Positions 20,903 through 30,113 are shown, numbered from the stretch's first letter. The stretch: DNA of 64,000 nt from Flavobacterium sp. NKUCC04_CG (GCF_019345525.1 NZ_JAHKRA010000002.1:124001-188000); one strand, 5' to 3'. Made by a program: numbers and translations. The notes: generated from the sequence alone by a model not told the origin.

Positions 20903-21811
20903 ATGAAACTGCTCAGAAAAAAACAGTTACAATCCGTTATTCAAGTCTGTTGTGTCTTGTTGCTTTTTCATTTGGTGTATTTCAAACAACAGGCTGCTAT
21001 TTTAACTGTTTTAAACACTGGTAATTTTCTGCTGTTTATCGCTTCTTTGATTTTAATTGTTTTGGGAGGATGGGTCTTGTACCTATTGACCGTTCAAGAA
21101 GAGAAACCCCATCTGAATGGGTCGTTTAAAAACCTTAATGGTTACTATCTCTATTTTGGTTTAACCGTTATTGGTGTAGCTATCGGTTTTTATCTGTCAA
21201 ACCACTTTGGTAAACCGTCTTTTTTAGCCTTTTTTATATTACAAGCCGTATTGTTATACAGCTTTATTACGCAATGGCGAAAATCTTTTATTTGGTCTAA
21301 TATACTTTATGCCTTTTTATTAATTTTTCCCATCTTTGGATTGGCTCTTTTTGACTTAGTACCTCAAATAAACGAATACAACTATGGTTTAGTTCTTTTA
21401 AATTTTAATTTTCTAGCCGATTTTTCTATTTTGTTGTTTTTGCTTTTTTTAATTCAGTCCGGCATTCAAGATATCTTATTTAGACCGTCGGATTATATGG
21501 GCCAAAAAAGAACTTTAGCTGTAAAATACGGCAGTAAAATTGCTGCAAAATCAACAGCCGTTTTAGCTGCACTCACCGCACTACTGCTGCTTACTTATAC
21601 CTTGATGTATCTCACGGCACATTCGAGTTTATTTCTATATATTTTATTGTTGATGACGGCACCTTTGTTGTATATCGCATTCGAACTATGGCAAGCCAAA
21701 ACACGTAGAAACATCACCATCATTCACCTTGTAATCCAAATTGCAATTTGGACCAGTGTTTTTAGTATTGCTTTACTTACCTATAACCTATCGACCTATG
21801 TTACTTCCTGA
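20903..21811 (+). CDS. UbiA-superfamily membrane protein with degenerate active site
   Basis: Polytopic membrane protein of 302 residues with about nine helices. Position (between KdsC-like and Maf genes) and sequence (GLTVIGVAIGFYLSN, KPSFLAFFILQA, LALFDLVPQ) match the UbiA-type prenyltransferases that Flavobacteriaceae carry here, usually named geranylgeranylglycerol-phosphate geranylgeranyltransferase. The two Asp-rich Mg-diphosphate motifs are lost. The first, normally NDxxDxxxD, reads GGWVLYLLTVQEEKPHLNG (about 55-73). The second reads IQDILFRPSDYMGQKRTL (about 188-205), with only scattered Asp. The reading frame is intact. Prenyl transfer is therefore doubtful. The end overlaps maf by 14 bases. 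Confidence 0.65.
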   Translation: MKLLRKKQLQSVIQVCCVLLLFHLVYFKQQAAILTVLNTGNFLLFIASLILIVLGGWVLYLLTVQEEKPHLNGSFKNLNGYYLYFGLTVIGVAIGFYLSNHFGKPSFLAFFILQAVLLYSFITQWRKSFIWSNILYAFLLIFPIFGLALFDLVPQINEYNYGLVLLNFNFLADFSILLFLLFLIQSGIQDILFRPSDYMGQKRTLAVKYGSKIAAKSTAVLAALTALLLLTYTLMYLTAHSSLFLYILLLMTAPLLYIAFELWQAKTRRNITIIHLVIQIAIWTSVFSIALLTYNLSTYVTS

Positions 21812-22385
21812 ATTACTCGCGTCTAAAAATATCATTCTCGCTTCAAATTCTCCCAGAAGAAAGGAGTACCTTCAACAATTGGGATTGGTGTTTGAAACCA
21901 AACCTACGAATGCTGACGAAAGCTATCCCGATGATTTTCTAGCTAGTGAAATTACCGATCACATCGCTTTACAGAAAGCATTAGCGGCAGGAGCTCTAAA
22001 AGCAACTGATTTGTTAATAGCCAGTGATACTATCGTATGGCATCAAAACCAAGCCTTGGGAAAACCCAATAACGAAGAAGAAGCCGTTGCAATTTTAAGT
22101 AGTTTGTCGGGAAAAACCCATGAAGTTATCAGTTCGGTCTGTTTGAGAACTGCTGAGAAAACAGTCGTTTTCAATGATATAACAGCCGTTAGCTTTAAAG
22201 CATTAACGCTGGAAGAAATTCAATTTTATGTTGCAAACTACCAACCTTATGACAAAGCGGGAGCTTACGGTATACAAGAGTGGATTGGACTTATTGGTAT
22301 AGAGAAAATAGAAGGATCTTATACTAATGTAGTCGGTTTACCCATGGAAAAACTATATCAACAACTCATTTTATTTGTATCTTAA
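21798..22385 (+). CDS. maf: Maf family nucleotide pyrophosphatase
   Basis: Hydrolyses nucleoside triphosphates, in this family dTTP, UTP or modified pyrimidine nucleotides, to monophosphates, cleaning the pool. The ATG at 21798 gives 195 residues beginning LLPELLASKNIILASNSPRRKEYL, with the conserved SNSPRR loop, SDTIVWHQNQALGKP and the C-terminal DKAGAYGIQEW and GSYTNVVGLPME. The longer upstream frame starts at a TTG inside the preceding gene and adds a stretch that is not Maf-like. It overlaps the UbiA-like gene by 14 bases and is 3 bases from the MscS-like gene. Confidence 0.93.
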   Translation: MLLPELLASKNIILASNSPRRKEYLQQLGLVFETKPTNADESYPDDFLASEITDHIALQKALAAGALKATDLLIASDTIVWHQNQALGKPNNEEEAVAILSSLSGKTHEVISSVCLRTAEKTVVFNDITAVSFKALTLEEIQFYVANYQPYDKAGAYGIQEWIGLIGIEKIEGSYTNVVGLPMEKLYQQLILFVS

Positions 22386-22388
22386 ACT

Positions 22389-22940
22389 ATGGCCTTAAAA
22401 GAATATTACCCCCAGATTATCAGTACAATTATATTGATCTTATTGTACTTCCTCGCTAAATTCATTACGAAAGTCATCATCAATCGTGTCTCTGAAGTGT
22501 CTCAAAATGCACTGAAGAGGAAAAAACTTATCAATCGATATTTTGACACCTTAACTTCGACAATCTGGCTTTTAATTCTATTTGCAATATGGGGAGTAAA
22601 ACCCGAAAACATATTCGTGGTACTCTCCTCTACCTTTGCCATTATCGGTGTTGCCATGTTTGCACAATGGTCTATTTTAAGCAATATCACCGCCGGCGTT
22701 ATCTTGTTTTTCTCCTTTCCGTTTAAAATTGGAGATGCGATTCGAATCCAGGATAAAGATTTCCCTGTAGAAGCGGAAATAGAAGACATCAAAACCTTTC
22801 ATACCCTTCTAATTACTCGTGAAGGTGAACTGATATCTTATCCAAACAATTTATTATTACAAAAGGGTATCGTAATCATCAACAAAAAAGATTACTTAAA
22901 AGGTAAAGCAAATGCTCAGACAGATGAAATTACTATTTAA
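22389..22940 (+). CDS. Small MscS-type mechanosensitive channel protein
   Basis: Short member of the MscS family, 183 residues: two or three helices (IISTIILILLYFLAKFI, LTSTIWLLILFAIW, FAIIGVAMFAQWSILSNITAG) followed by the MscS beta domain FPFKIGDAIRIQ and a truncated soluble part ending soon after the LISYPNNLLLQKG segment. The pore helix and beta domain are recognisable, but the C-terminal alpha/beta domain is missing, as in other minimal MscS-like proteins. It ends the DUF2520-KdsC-UbiA-Maf operon. Confidence 0.85.
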   Translation: MALKEYYPQIISTIILILLYFLAKFITKVIINRVSEVSQNALKRKKLINRYFDTLTSTIWLLILFAIWGVKPENIFVVLSSTFAIIGVAMFAQWSILSNITAGVILFFSFPFKIGDAIRIQDKDFPVEAEIEDIKTFHTLLITREGELISYPNNLLLQKGIVIINKKDYLKGKANAQTDEITI

Positions 22941-23033
22941 CAATTGGCATAAATATTGAGGATAATATAACAATGAATCCATTTCGCTTCTCCTTTAAAT
23001 CCATATTTAGCGTGTAGTATTAAAACTATAGAA

Positions 23034-23165
23034 ATGAAAAACATTTACCATACATTATTTACTAAAAAAAACGGTATGCTTTGGAAAAAAAAGTACACCA
23101 TAGTATTGGTTATGAACTTTTTCTATATTTTATTTTTTTATTTTTTAATGCAATTGTACTCCTAG
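23034..23165 (+). CDS. Possible 43-residue membrane protein
   Basis: An ATG frame encodes a basic N-terminus (KNIYHTLFTKKNGMLWKKKY) and one strongly hydrophobic, aromatic helix (TIVLVMNFFYILFFYFLMQL) ending at TAG, 3 bases before the symporter ATG. The positive-inside pattern and tight spacing to the next gene favour a real small single-pass protein or leader peptide. The extreme AT content means a chance frame is possible. I do not recognise a family. Confidence 0.4.
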   Translation: MKNIYHTLFTKKNGMLWKKKYTIVLVMNFFYILFFYFLMQLYS

Positions 23166-23168
23166 ATT

Positions 23169-24866
23169 ATGCAAACAATTGATTGGATAGTCTTAAGTTT
23201 TACCCTGCTTTTTATAGTCTTATACGGCACCATTAAAACCAAAAGCAGTAAAAATGTCAACGAATATATTTTAGCCAATAAGGAAACACCGGGTTGGGCT
23301 GTGGCTTTATCCGTTATGGCTACTCAAGCTAGTGCCATTACTTTTTTATCGATTCCCGGACAAGCCTATCACGACGGAATGAGTTTTATTCAGTTTTACT
23401 TTGGTTTGCCCTTGGCCATGATTGTCATTTGCATCTTTTTTATACCGCTATATTACAAATACAATGTATTTACGGCTTATGAGTTTTTAGAACGCCGCTT
23501 CGATGTTCGCATTCGCTCCTTGGCTGCCGTATTGTTTTTAATTCAAAGGGGTATCGTTATCGGTCTTACGATTTATGCCCCCGCAATTATATTATCGTCC
23601 ATTTTGGGTTGGGATTTAAAAGCGCTAATCGTTATCATTGGCGGTTTGGTACTTATATATACCGTAACTGGTGGTTCAAAAGCAATCATATTAACCCAAA
23701 AACAACAAGTGTTTGTAATTCTTACTGGATTAATAATCACCTTCTTTATCATCATAAATAGCTTTCCTGACGACTTAAGTTTGGTAGATGCCTTGGGTAT
23801 TGCTGCAGCCAATGACAAGATGAAAATTGTCGATTTCTCGCTCGACCCAAGTGTTCGTTACACTTTTTGGAATGGTATAACGGGTGGTTTTTTCTTGATG
23901 TTGGCCTATTTCGGTACCGATCAAACTCAAGTGGGCCGTTATATCACTGCCAAATCTGTAAGTGAAAGTCAAAAGGGATTATTGATTAATGGATTACTAA
24001 AGGTGCCCATGCAGTTTTTTATACTGTTAACCGGCGTTCTGGTTTTTGTTTTTTTTCAATTTCACAATGCGCCCTTACATTTTAACCCAACTAATACCAA
24101 AGCCGTTAATGCTTCTATTTATCAAAAAGAATACCACGTCATTGAAAAAGAATTACACGAGGTTTTAGAAGATAAAAAAGAGGTCAGCATCTTATATACG
24201 GGGCAACTCTATCAAGATTACAACAATCCCATTTTACAAGAGAAAATGGTATCGCTATCCGGTAAAGAAAAAGAACTTCGCGAGCAAGCTAAAGCCGTAA
24301 TTCTCAAAGCAAACCCCAAAGCAGAAATCAACGACAAAGACTACGTTTTTATTTATTTCATCATCAATTACCTTCCCAAAGGATTGATTGGATTACTGTT
24401 AGCAGTAATACTCTGTGCAGCTATGGCTGCATCTGCTTCAGAATTAAACGCTCTTGCAGCAACCACAGCTATCGATCTATACAAGCGAAACATTAAGGTC
24501 AAAAAAACAGAAAAACACTATTTAAAGGTTACTAGAATTTTTACGGTATTATGGGGAATAGTAGCCATACTAACGGCCTGTATAGTCAATCTGTTTGAAA
24601 ACCTAATACAGCTCGTTAATATAGTTGGTTCGGTTTTTTACGGTACCGTATTGGGAATCTTTTTAGTCGCTATATTTGTAAAATCAGTAAAAGCTAATGC
24701 GGTATTTTGGGGAGCAATTTTGACACAACTACTCATTTTTTACTTGTACTATCTAGATGTTGTTAGTTTTTTATGGCTCAATTTTATAGGAGCAAGCACC
24801 GTAGTGCTATTATCTCTTATCGTTCAATTGATTTTTCCCAAACGCAAAAAACAACTGCTCACTTAA
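23169..24866 (+). CDS. Sodium/solute symporter (SSS family)
   Basis: Secondary transporter of the SSS/SLC5 family, about 13 membrane helices in 565 residues, with the family features ALSVMATQASAITFLSIPGQAYHDG in the first helices (sodium-site serines), YTVTGGSKAIILTQKQQ in helix 5, and AAMAASASELNALAATTAIDLYKR near the second sodium site. A charged cytoplasmic or periplasmic insertion at about 320-390 is longer than in the sugar transporters. The substrate is not readable; Bacteroidota homologues are often annotated as sodium:solute symporters near sialic acid or sugar genes, none of which are here. Its end overlaps the convergent TRIC gene by 4 bases. Confidence 0.88.
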   Translation: MQTIDWIVLSFTLLFIVLYGTIKTKSSKNVNEYILANKETPGWAVALSVMATQASAITFLSIPGQAYHDGMSFIQFYFGLPLAMIVICIFFIPLYYKYNVFTAYEFLERRFDVRIRSLAAVLFLIQRGIVIGLTIYAPAIILSSILGWDLKALIVIIGGLVLIYTVTGGSKAIILTQKQQVFVILTGLIITFFIIINSFPDDLSLVDALGIAAANDKMKIVDFSLDPSVRYTFWNGITGGFFLMLAYFGTDQTQVGRYITAKSVSESQKGLLINGLLKVPMQFFILLTGVLVFVFFQFHNAPLHFNPTNTKAVNASIYQKEYHVIEKELHEVLEDKKEVSILYTGQLYQDYNNPILQEKMVSLSGKEKELREQAKAVILKANPKAEINDKDYVFIYFIINYLPKGLIGLLLAVILCAAMAASASELNALAATTAIDLYKRNIKVKKTEKHYLKVTRIFTVLWGIVAILTACIVNLFENLIQLVNIVGSVFYGTVLGIFLVAIFVKSVKANAVFWGAILTQLLIFYLYYLDVVSFLWLNFIGASTVVLLSLIVQLIFPKRKKQLLT

Positions 24867-25468
24867 GCAGGCATTTTTACTTGTGGTAAGGACCACTTTT
24901 TGACTACTGCCAAAATCCTAATTGCTACTATGGCTCCCGAGGTCACTAAGTAATTGACGTCTTTTGCTACATGTAAATAAAACAAGGCATAATACACCAA
25001 TCCACCAACGATACATACTGTAGCATAGATTTCCTTTCTAAAAATAACGGGAATATCGTTACCCAATATATCTCTAATTACACCACCAAAACAAGCTGTA
25101 ATGGTTCCTAAAGTAATACATATAATAGGATGTAATCCCACTCCCATACCTTTTTCTATACCGATTAAGGTAAAAATAGCTAATCCAATCGTATCAAAAA
25201 GCAAGAGCGACATCCGTAAAAAAGCAAACTTTTTTCGAAAGATAATGGCCAAGATAGTACCGGCGATAATGGTGAAAAAATAGTTTAAATCGGTTAACCA
25301 ACTCACCGGACTAATACCGATAACCACATCTCTCAAAGTACCACCTCCTATAGCTGTTACAAACGACAAAGACAATATACCAAATAAATCCAAACGCTTT
25401 TCCATCGCCACAAGAGCGCCTGACACCGCGAAAGCCATGGTACCTAACAAATCTAAAAATTCAAACAT
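24863..25468 (-). CDS. TRIC-type cation channel family protein (UPF0126)
   Basis: Inner-membrane protein of the bacterial trimeric intracellular cation channel family, formerly UPF0126/YadS. It has 201 residues, seven helices and two tandem repeats, each with the signature glycine/Arg-Asp motif: GGGTLRDVVIG in repeat 1 (about 41-51) and GGVIRDILGND in repeat 2 (about 129-139). It probably conducts K+ or Na+. The gene is convergent with the symporter (4-base overlap) and 18 bases downstream of the RDD gene. Confidence 0.88.
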   Translation of the reverse strand: MFEFLDLLGTMAFAVSGALVAMEKRLDLFGILSLSFVTAIGGGTLRDVVIGISPVSWLTDLNYFFTIIAGTILAIIFRKKFAFLRMSLLLFDTIGLAIFTLIGIEKGMGVGLHPIICITLGTITACFGGVIRDILGNDIPVIFRKEIYATVCIVGGLVYYALFYLHVAKDVNYLVTSGAIVAIRILAVVKKWSLPQVKMPA

Positions 25469-25486
25469 GAAAAAGAAATAATTGTG

Positions 25487-26227
25487 TTACATCATACTCG
25501 TAAAATGGTTATAATCTGCCAATACGGTATCGATAAATTTAAGTTGTGTTTCGGATTTATTCGCTACCCCTATCACCCTTTCAACCTTTTGAGTTAATTG
25601 TTCCAGCAATATTTTATCGTTGTTTAATCGGACGTTTCTTAGCGCTTCTTTAATGATGCGAATATCTTCATCGGAAAGGGCAATCACTTGCGGATAGGTT
25701 GGAATATATTCCACAGGAAGCTCCTGAAAAATAGTTTGAGAAAAAGTAATCTTTTGTTTGGTTGAAATAACGGCAGTACCCGCAACCATATCTCCCAATC
25801 GTTGGTTTTTATCAGTTAGTATAATCGCCAATATACCAATTACCCCTGAACTAAGTAGTAAATCAATCAATCGAAAAACCCAGCGAATGAGGTAGTCACC
25901 GACTTGAGCTTGATAACCATCTATTTTAATTACTTTAATCTTTGTTACCAACTTACCAGGGGTTCGTCCTTGCATAAATATCTCAAAAAACAAGGTATAG
26001 AAAACTACAGGTGAGAAAATTAAAAGATACATAGCTACTTGACTCCAATTGTCCATACCGCGTAACAACCGATCTCCGCGAAAGAGCTCTAACAAAAAAA
26101 CGATTGCAATTACATATAAAATTTTAATTACCATATCGATAACAAAGGCCAATATGCGATCACCTATAGAGGCATTATCGAAACTAATAGCAACATTTTG
26201 CGTGGTGGTAATGGTTAATTGATTCAT
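25487..26227 (-). CDS. RDD family membrane protein
   Basis: Membrane protein with an RDD domain. The ATG at 26227 gives 246 residues: a short N-terminal strand (QLTITTTQNVAISFDNAS), then IGDRILAFVIDMVIK with the Arg-Asp signature, three or four helices, QGRTPGKLVTKIKVI, and WVFRLIDLLLSS; the C-terminal 80 residues are soluble and charged. The longer frame to 26389 reads into the opposite gene and has no membrane or family character. It diverges from the SpoIIM-like gene with only 21 bases between ATGs, and such RDD/SpoIIM pairs recur beside MoxR-DUF58 genes in many phyla. Confidence 0.85.
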   Translation of the reverse strand: MNQLTITTTQNVAISFDNASIGDRILAFVIDMVIKILYVIAIVFLLELFRGDRLLRGMDNWSQVAMYLLIFSPVVFYTLFFEIFMQGRTPGKLVTKIKVIKIDGYQAQVGDYLIRWVFRLIDLLLSSGVIGILAIILTDKNQRLGDMVAGTAVISTKQKITFSQTIFQELPVEYIPTYPQVIALSDEDIRIIKEALRNVRLNNDKILLEQLTQKVERVIGVANKSETQLKFIDTVLADYNHFTSMM

Positions 26228-26248
26228 ATTTCTTACTTTAGCTCTCCC

Positions 26249-27211
26249 ATGAGAGAGGTAATATTTATTAAACAGAATAAGGAAAAATGGTTTGAATACG
26301 AGCAAGCTATTTTTGGTAAAATCAAAAAAGGTCCGGACTATTTGGCAAATATGTACATCCAACTGATGAACGATTTGTCGTATTCTCAAACTTACTATCC
26401 AAAAAGCAAAACTACGGCTTATTTAAATTATTTGGCAGTACAAACATATCAAAATATTTATAAAACAAAACGAGTAGAGAGCAATCAACTCGTTCATTTT
26501 TATAAATTTGAAGTTCCTTTGATTGTATATCAATACAAAAATTACCTAATATTTAGTGCACTTTTATTTTTTGTACTGGTGGGTATAGGTGCCATTTCTT
26601 CCCATTACGATGAATCTTTTGTACGCTTAATTCTCGGAGATTCTTATGTGAATACAACCTTAAATAACATTAAAGATGGCGACGCCATGGCCATATATCA
26701 ATCGGGCAGTAATTGGGGTAGCTTTATAGGAATTACATTTAATAATTTATCGGTGGGACTCCGGTTGTTTGTATATGGTATTTTCGGAGGCTTAGGCACC
26801 TTGGTTTATCTATTTCACAATGCCATAATGTTGGGGTCATTCCAATATTTCTTCGTTCAACAAGGTGAGTTTACTGAGAGTTTTAAAGGGATATGGCTGC
26901 ACGGAGCCATGGAGATTTTCTCTATGGTTATCGAAGCATTTGCCGGTTTTATATTGGGTGCCAGTATCTTATTTCCCAAAACATTTTCGCGCATCGATTC
27001 CTTTAAAAACGGTTTTAAAAACGGTTTTAAAATTTATATAGCTACAGTTCCCTTTACCATATTAGCGGGTTTTATTGAAGGTTTCGTAACGCGTTATGCA
27101 CAGCAAATGCCAGATATATTGAATTATTTCATAATATTCGGCACTTTTATTCTAATTTTTTATTACTTTGTGATTTATCCCAAAAAAGTATATAGGAAAA
27201 TCCATAATTAA
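26249..27211 (+). CDS. SpoIIM/DUF95-like membrane protein
   Basis: Stage II sporulation M-like (DUF95) integral membrane protein, 320 residues from the ATG at 26249 (the TTG 10 codons earlier is less likely). A soluble N-terminal part (about 1-95) contains the family start IFIKQNKEKWFEYEQ and YLNYLAVQTYQNIY; then come about five or six helices with LFVYGIFGGLGTLVYLFHNAIMLG and WLHGAMEIFSMVIEAFAG, the conserved HGxxE segment. It heads a plus-strand run ending with MoxR and DUF58. In non-sporulating bacteria its role is not known. Confidence 0.82.
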   Translation: MREVIFIKQNKEKWFEYEQAIFGKIKKGPDYLANMYIQLMNDLSYSQTYYPKSKTTAYLNYLAVQTYQNIYKTKRVESNQLVHFYKFEVPLIVYQYKNYLIFSALLFFVLVGIGAISSHYDESFVRLILGDSYVNTTLNNIKDGDAMAIYQSGSNWGSFIGITFNNLSVGLRLFVYGIFGGLGTLVYLFHNAIMLGSFQYFFVQQGEFTESFKGIWLHGAMEIFSMVIEAFAGFILGASILFPKTFSRIDSFKNGFKNGFKIYIATVPFTILAGFIEGFVTRYAQQMPDILNYFIIFGTFILIFYYFVIYPKKVYRKIHN

Positions 27212-27222
27212 ATTCGACTACC

Positions 27223-28161
27223 ATGTTTCAATTATTTAAAAAAAGAACTTTTAGCAGTTATATCAACGATACTTTTGATTTTTTTAAAGTTGAAGGTAAA
27301 AATTATATTAAAAACTACTTTTTAATCAATGGTGGTTTCTTGGTCTTAATGATGATTTGCTTTTATTTTGTATTTCAATTTTATTTTGACATCATCAAAC
27401 AGCAAGCTTACGGTTTTGATTCGGACTATTTTATCAATTATATGGGGGAAAATCCCTTTTTGATTTTCTTTTTTGCTTTATTATTGTTTTTATTATCTAT
27501 GGTTTTTTCAGCCATTTCTTACTCTTATCCTACCTTATACTTGAAGAATATGGAGAAACACCCTGGTAAAACAATAACTACGGAAATGATAATAGCCGAC
27601 CTAAAGCAAAATTTTGGACGAATTTTACTTTATTTACTCGGTTTGTTTTTTATTATATTCCCTCTGAGTATGTTTGCTTTTGGGTTTAGTATTTTATTGG
27701 TATTCATCATCATCGGTATTCCGATATTGTTTTTATTGTTTCCATCTATTCTCAGTGTAATCATGCTTTCATATAACGACTATTTAATCAAGGAAACCTC
27801 TTTTTTTAAATCTTATGGCATGGCAATAAAAATGTTGAAGAAAAACTTTTGGCCCATAATAGGAAGTACGTTTATCATGTATTTGGTACTCCAAATTATA
27901 ACTACAGTATTTACAGCAATACCGCAAATGATGATGGTGTTTCAACTTTTCACCTCTTTGGAAACTAAAGTCGACTATACGCAGAGTGCCGAATATTCTA
28001 TACTCTATATGATTACCATCATTATCAGTATGATTGTGGGTTTTGTATTAAACAATCTTATACTGATTAATCAAGGACTTATCTACTATAGCGAGCGCGA
28101 AGTTATGGAAAACAATCAATCTCGATTTGACATTGAACAACTTGGTCAAAATAATGAATAA
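27223..28161 (+). CDS. Polytopic membrane protein of the MoxR/DUF58 module
   Basis: I do not recognise a named family. The 312-residue protein has a short basic N-terminus and six or so very hydrophobic helices (GGFLVLMMICFYFVFQFYF, FLIFFFALLLFLLSM, ILLYLLGLFFIIFPLS and others) with few polar residues in them, resembling the membrane domains of glycerophosphodiesterase-like proteins. It starts 11 bases after the SpoIIM-like gene and overlaps the DUF4129 gene by 8 bases, so it is part of that operon. Confidence 0.7.
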   Translation: MFQLFKKRTFSSYINDTFDFFKVEGKNYIKNYFLINGGFLVLMMICFYFVFQFYFDIIKQQAYGFDSDYFINYMGENPFLIFFFALLLFLLSMVFSAISYSYPTLYLKNMEKHPGKTITTEMIIADLKQNFGRILLYLLGLFFIIFPLSMFAFGFSILLVFIIIGIPILFLLFPSILSVIMLSYNDYLIKETSFFKSYGMAIKMLKKNFWPIIGSTFIMYLVLQIITTVFTAIPQMMMVFQLFTSLETKVDYTQSAEYSILYMITIIISMIVGFVLNNLILINQGLIYYSEREVMENNQSRFDIEQLGQNNE

Positions 28162-28912
28162 AACCCTAATTGGCCTATTTTTATTTTTCGGCTCGCATCT
28201 ATTACATGCGGACAGCCTTGTTGTAAGCGCTAAAAAGACGATTATAGTCGAAAAAATGGTCGATCAAAATCAAGCGATAGAAAACCTAAAGTTTCGACCT
28301 CAATTTAAGGATAGCTACACTAATTTATCCGAATTTAATTATTCGTCAGCTACGGAAAAAAATAGTTTTTGGTCGCGCTTAAAAAACCGCTTCCTCAATT
28401 GGTTATCCGAATTTTTAAACGTACAAATAGATGAAAAACCGAGACAAATTTGGAATAAGTCGCTGAATTATATCTCAGTTGTACTGTTGTTGATATTGAC
28501 CTTTTATATCATCCGTGCCTTTGTCAAAAAAGATGCTCTTTGGTTTTTTAAAAAGTCCAAAAAAACCTTTAAAATAGACCATTTTAACGTTGAAAAAAAC
28601 TTAGAACATACCGACTTTAAAGCGCTAATTGCATCGGCTATCGCCAATAACAATCCCCGATTAGCCATTCGATATTACTATTTAGCACTGTTGCAGCTGC
28701 TGTCTAAAAAAGAAATTATTCAATGGGACTTGGAAAAAACCAATTCCGACTATTTGGCGGAAATTAAAAACGAACAAACCCGAGAATCCTTCCGATACTT
28801 ATCCTACCTCTATAACAATATTTGGTATGGAGAGTTTGAAGTAGATCCGGCTGCTTTTCAAAAAGCACAACAGGCATTTACCGATTTTTTAAAACCGTGG
28901 GAAAATGAATAG
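28154..28912 (+). CDS. DUF4129 domain membrane protein
   Basis: From the ATG at 28154, 252 residues: a signal peptide (TLIGLFLFFGSHLLHA), a periplasmic segment, one central helix (ISVVLLLILTFYIIRAFV, about 108-125) and a cytoplasmic helical domain with ALIASAIANNNPRLAIRYYYLALLQLLSKK and ITEWDLEKTN-like text plus NNIWYGEFEVD, which define DUF4129, a C-terminal region also found at the end of bacterial transglutaminase proteins. The ATG overlaps the preceding gene by 8 bases, and the end overlaps DUF4350 by 8 bases. Confidence 0.82.
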   Translation: MNKTLIGLFLFFGSHLLHADSLVVSAKKTIIVEKMVDQNQAIENLKFRPQFKDSYTNLSEFNYSSATEKNSFWSRLKNRFLNWLSEFLNVQIDEKPRQIWNKSLNYISVVLLLILTFYIIRAFVKKDALWFFKKSKKTFKIDHFNVEKNLEHTDFKALIASAIANNNPRLAIRYYYLALLQLLSKKEIIQWDLEKTNSDYLAEIKNEQTRESFRYLSYLYNNIWYGEFEVDPAAFQKAQQAFTDFLKPWENE

Positions 28913-30101
28913 AACTTTTAAAAAATACCTGTTGTTTTTTATATTGGCTATAGCTTTGATCCTATTTGTCGACTATAACAAACCCAAACCGATAAACTGG
29001 GCACCTACCTTTCTAATCGAAGATAAAATCCCCTTTGGTTTATTTATCTTAAATCACGAGATGGACTCCTTGCTTAAGGACCGCCAACTACAGCGCTTTA
29101 GCCAAGGGGTTTACGAATTTATAACCGATTCACTTTCTAAGGATACTACGGCTTTAAAAACCGTTTTATTGATCGATAATTATTCGAGTATTCACTATCC
29201 AGATACGCCAGTAGTTTTGGATTTTGTAGCTCAAGGAAACACTGTTTTTGCAATAGGCCCAAACCTTCCACAAAGCTTAACCGATACCTTAAACTTAATG
29301 GAATACACCTATGAGCAATCAGACAAAACGGTTGTATGGACCACTAACCAAAACCTATCGCGTCAGAAGTTCAATTTAGACAAGGCCTACTCTCAAAGCT
29401 ACTTTTCCAGTATAGATACCGTAAACACAAGTATTTTGGGCTATCAACATTCCACCCAATTTCCTGATGCCGCCAATTTTATCAAAGTTCCCTTTGGTAA
29501 AGGTTTTTTCTATTTTAACACACAATCCAAGGCTTTTACCAATTACTCCTTATTGGAAAGTAATAACCATTTGTATGTTGAAAACATACTGTCTTATTTG
29601 CCTAAACAAACCACCTATTGGAAGGTCAATAAAAAAACCAATCAAGAAGATGAATTGATATCTTCCTCTCCTTTACGGTTTATATTGTCTAATCCAGCTT
29701 TAAAATGGGCTTGGTATTTTATTTTGTTGGGATTGCTAACTTTTGCCTTGTTTACCGCAAAACGAAAACAGCGCCAAATACCGATTATCAGACCACTAAC
29801 CAACACCACGGTAGAATTCACTAAGAGTATAGCGAGCTTGTACCTAATGGCTGAAGATTATAGTGACTTGGCAGATAAAATTATTTTATACGCACTGACA
29901 AAAATTCGGCAAACATATTTATTGGATACGCACAACTTAAACGAGACTTTTATAGCGGGTTTGCAAAAGATGACTTCCAAAGACCCCGATGCAATCAGGA
30001 CTTGGGTTGCTTCGATTAAAAGCCACCAAGCCAATCCCGGAGCTACAACACAACAAAGCGCAATTGATTTACATCGCTTAACTGAAGAAATATTGAATTA
30101 A
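28905..30101 (+). CDS. DUF4350 domain membrane protein
   Basis: 398 residues with an N-terminal helix (YLLFFILAIALILFV), an extracytoplasmic domain resembling a glutamine-amidotransferase-like fold (FVAQGNTVFAIGPNLP), a second helix at about 266-284 (AWYFILLGLLTFALFT) and a cytoplasmic helical tail (about 300-398). This arrangement fits DUF4350 proteins, which occur between DUF4129 and MoxR genes. Overlap with the preceding gene and a 12-base gap to MoxR show co-expression. No enzymatic residues can be assigned. Confidence 0.78.
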   Translation: MNRTFKKYLLFFILAIALILFVDYNKPKPINWAPTFLIEDKIPFGLFILNHEMDSLLKDRQLQRFSQGVYEFITDSLSKDTTALKTVLLIDNYSSIHYPDTPVVLDFVAQGNTVFAIGPNLPQSLTDTLNLMEYTYEQSDKTVVWTTNQNLSRQKFNLDKAYSQSYFSSIDTVNTSILGYQHSTQFPDAANFIKVPFGKGFFYFNTQSKAFTNYSLLESNNHLYVENILSYLPKQTTYWKVNKKTNQEDELISSSPLRFILSNPALKWAWYFILLGLLTFALFTAKRKQRQIPIIRPLTNTTVEFTKSIASLYLMAEDYSDLADKIILYALTKIRQTYLLDTHNLNETFIAGLQKMTSKDPDAIRTWVASIKSHQANPGATTQQSAIDLHRLTEEILN

Positions 30102-30113
30102 AACCACTTTCAA

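Noticed and set aside
21741..21797. N-terminal extension of Maf
   Set aside because: It starts at TTG inside the preceding gene; Maf proteins begin near LLPELLASKNIILASNSP.
26228..26389. 54-residue N-terminal extension of the RDD protein
   Set aside because: It reads antisense to the SpoIIM-like coding sequence and lacks family or membrane character.
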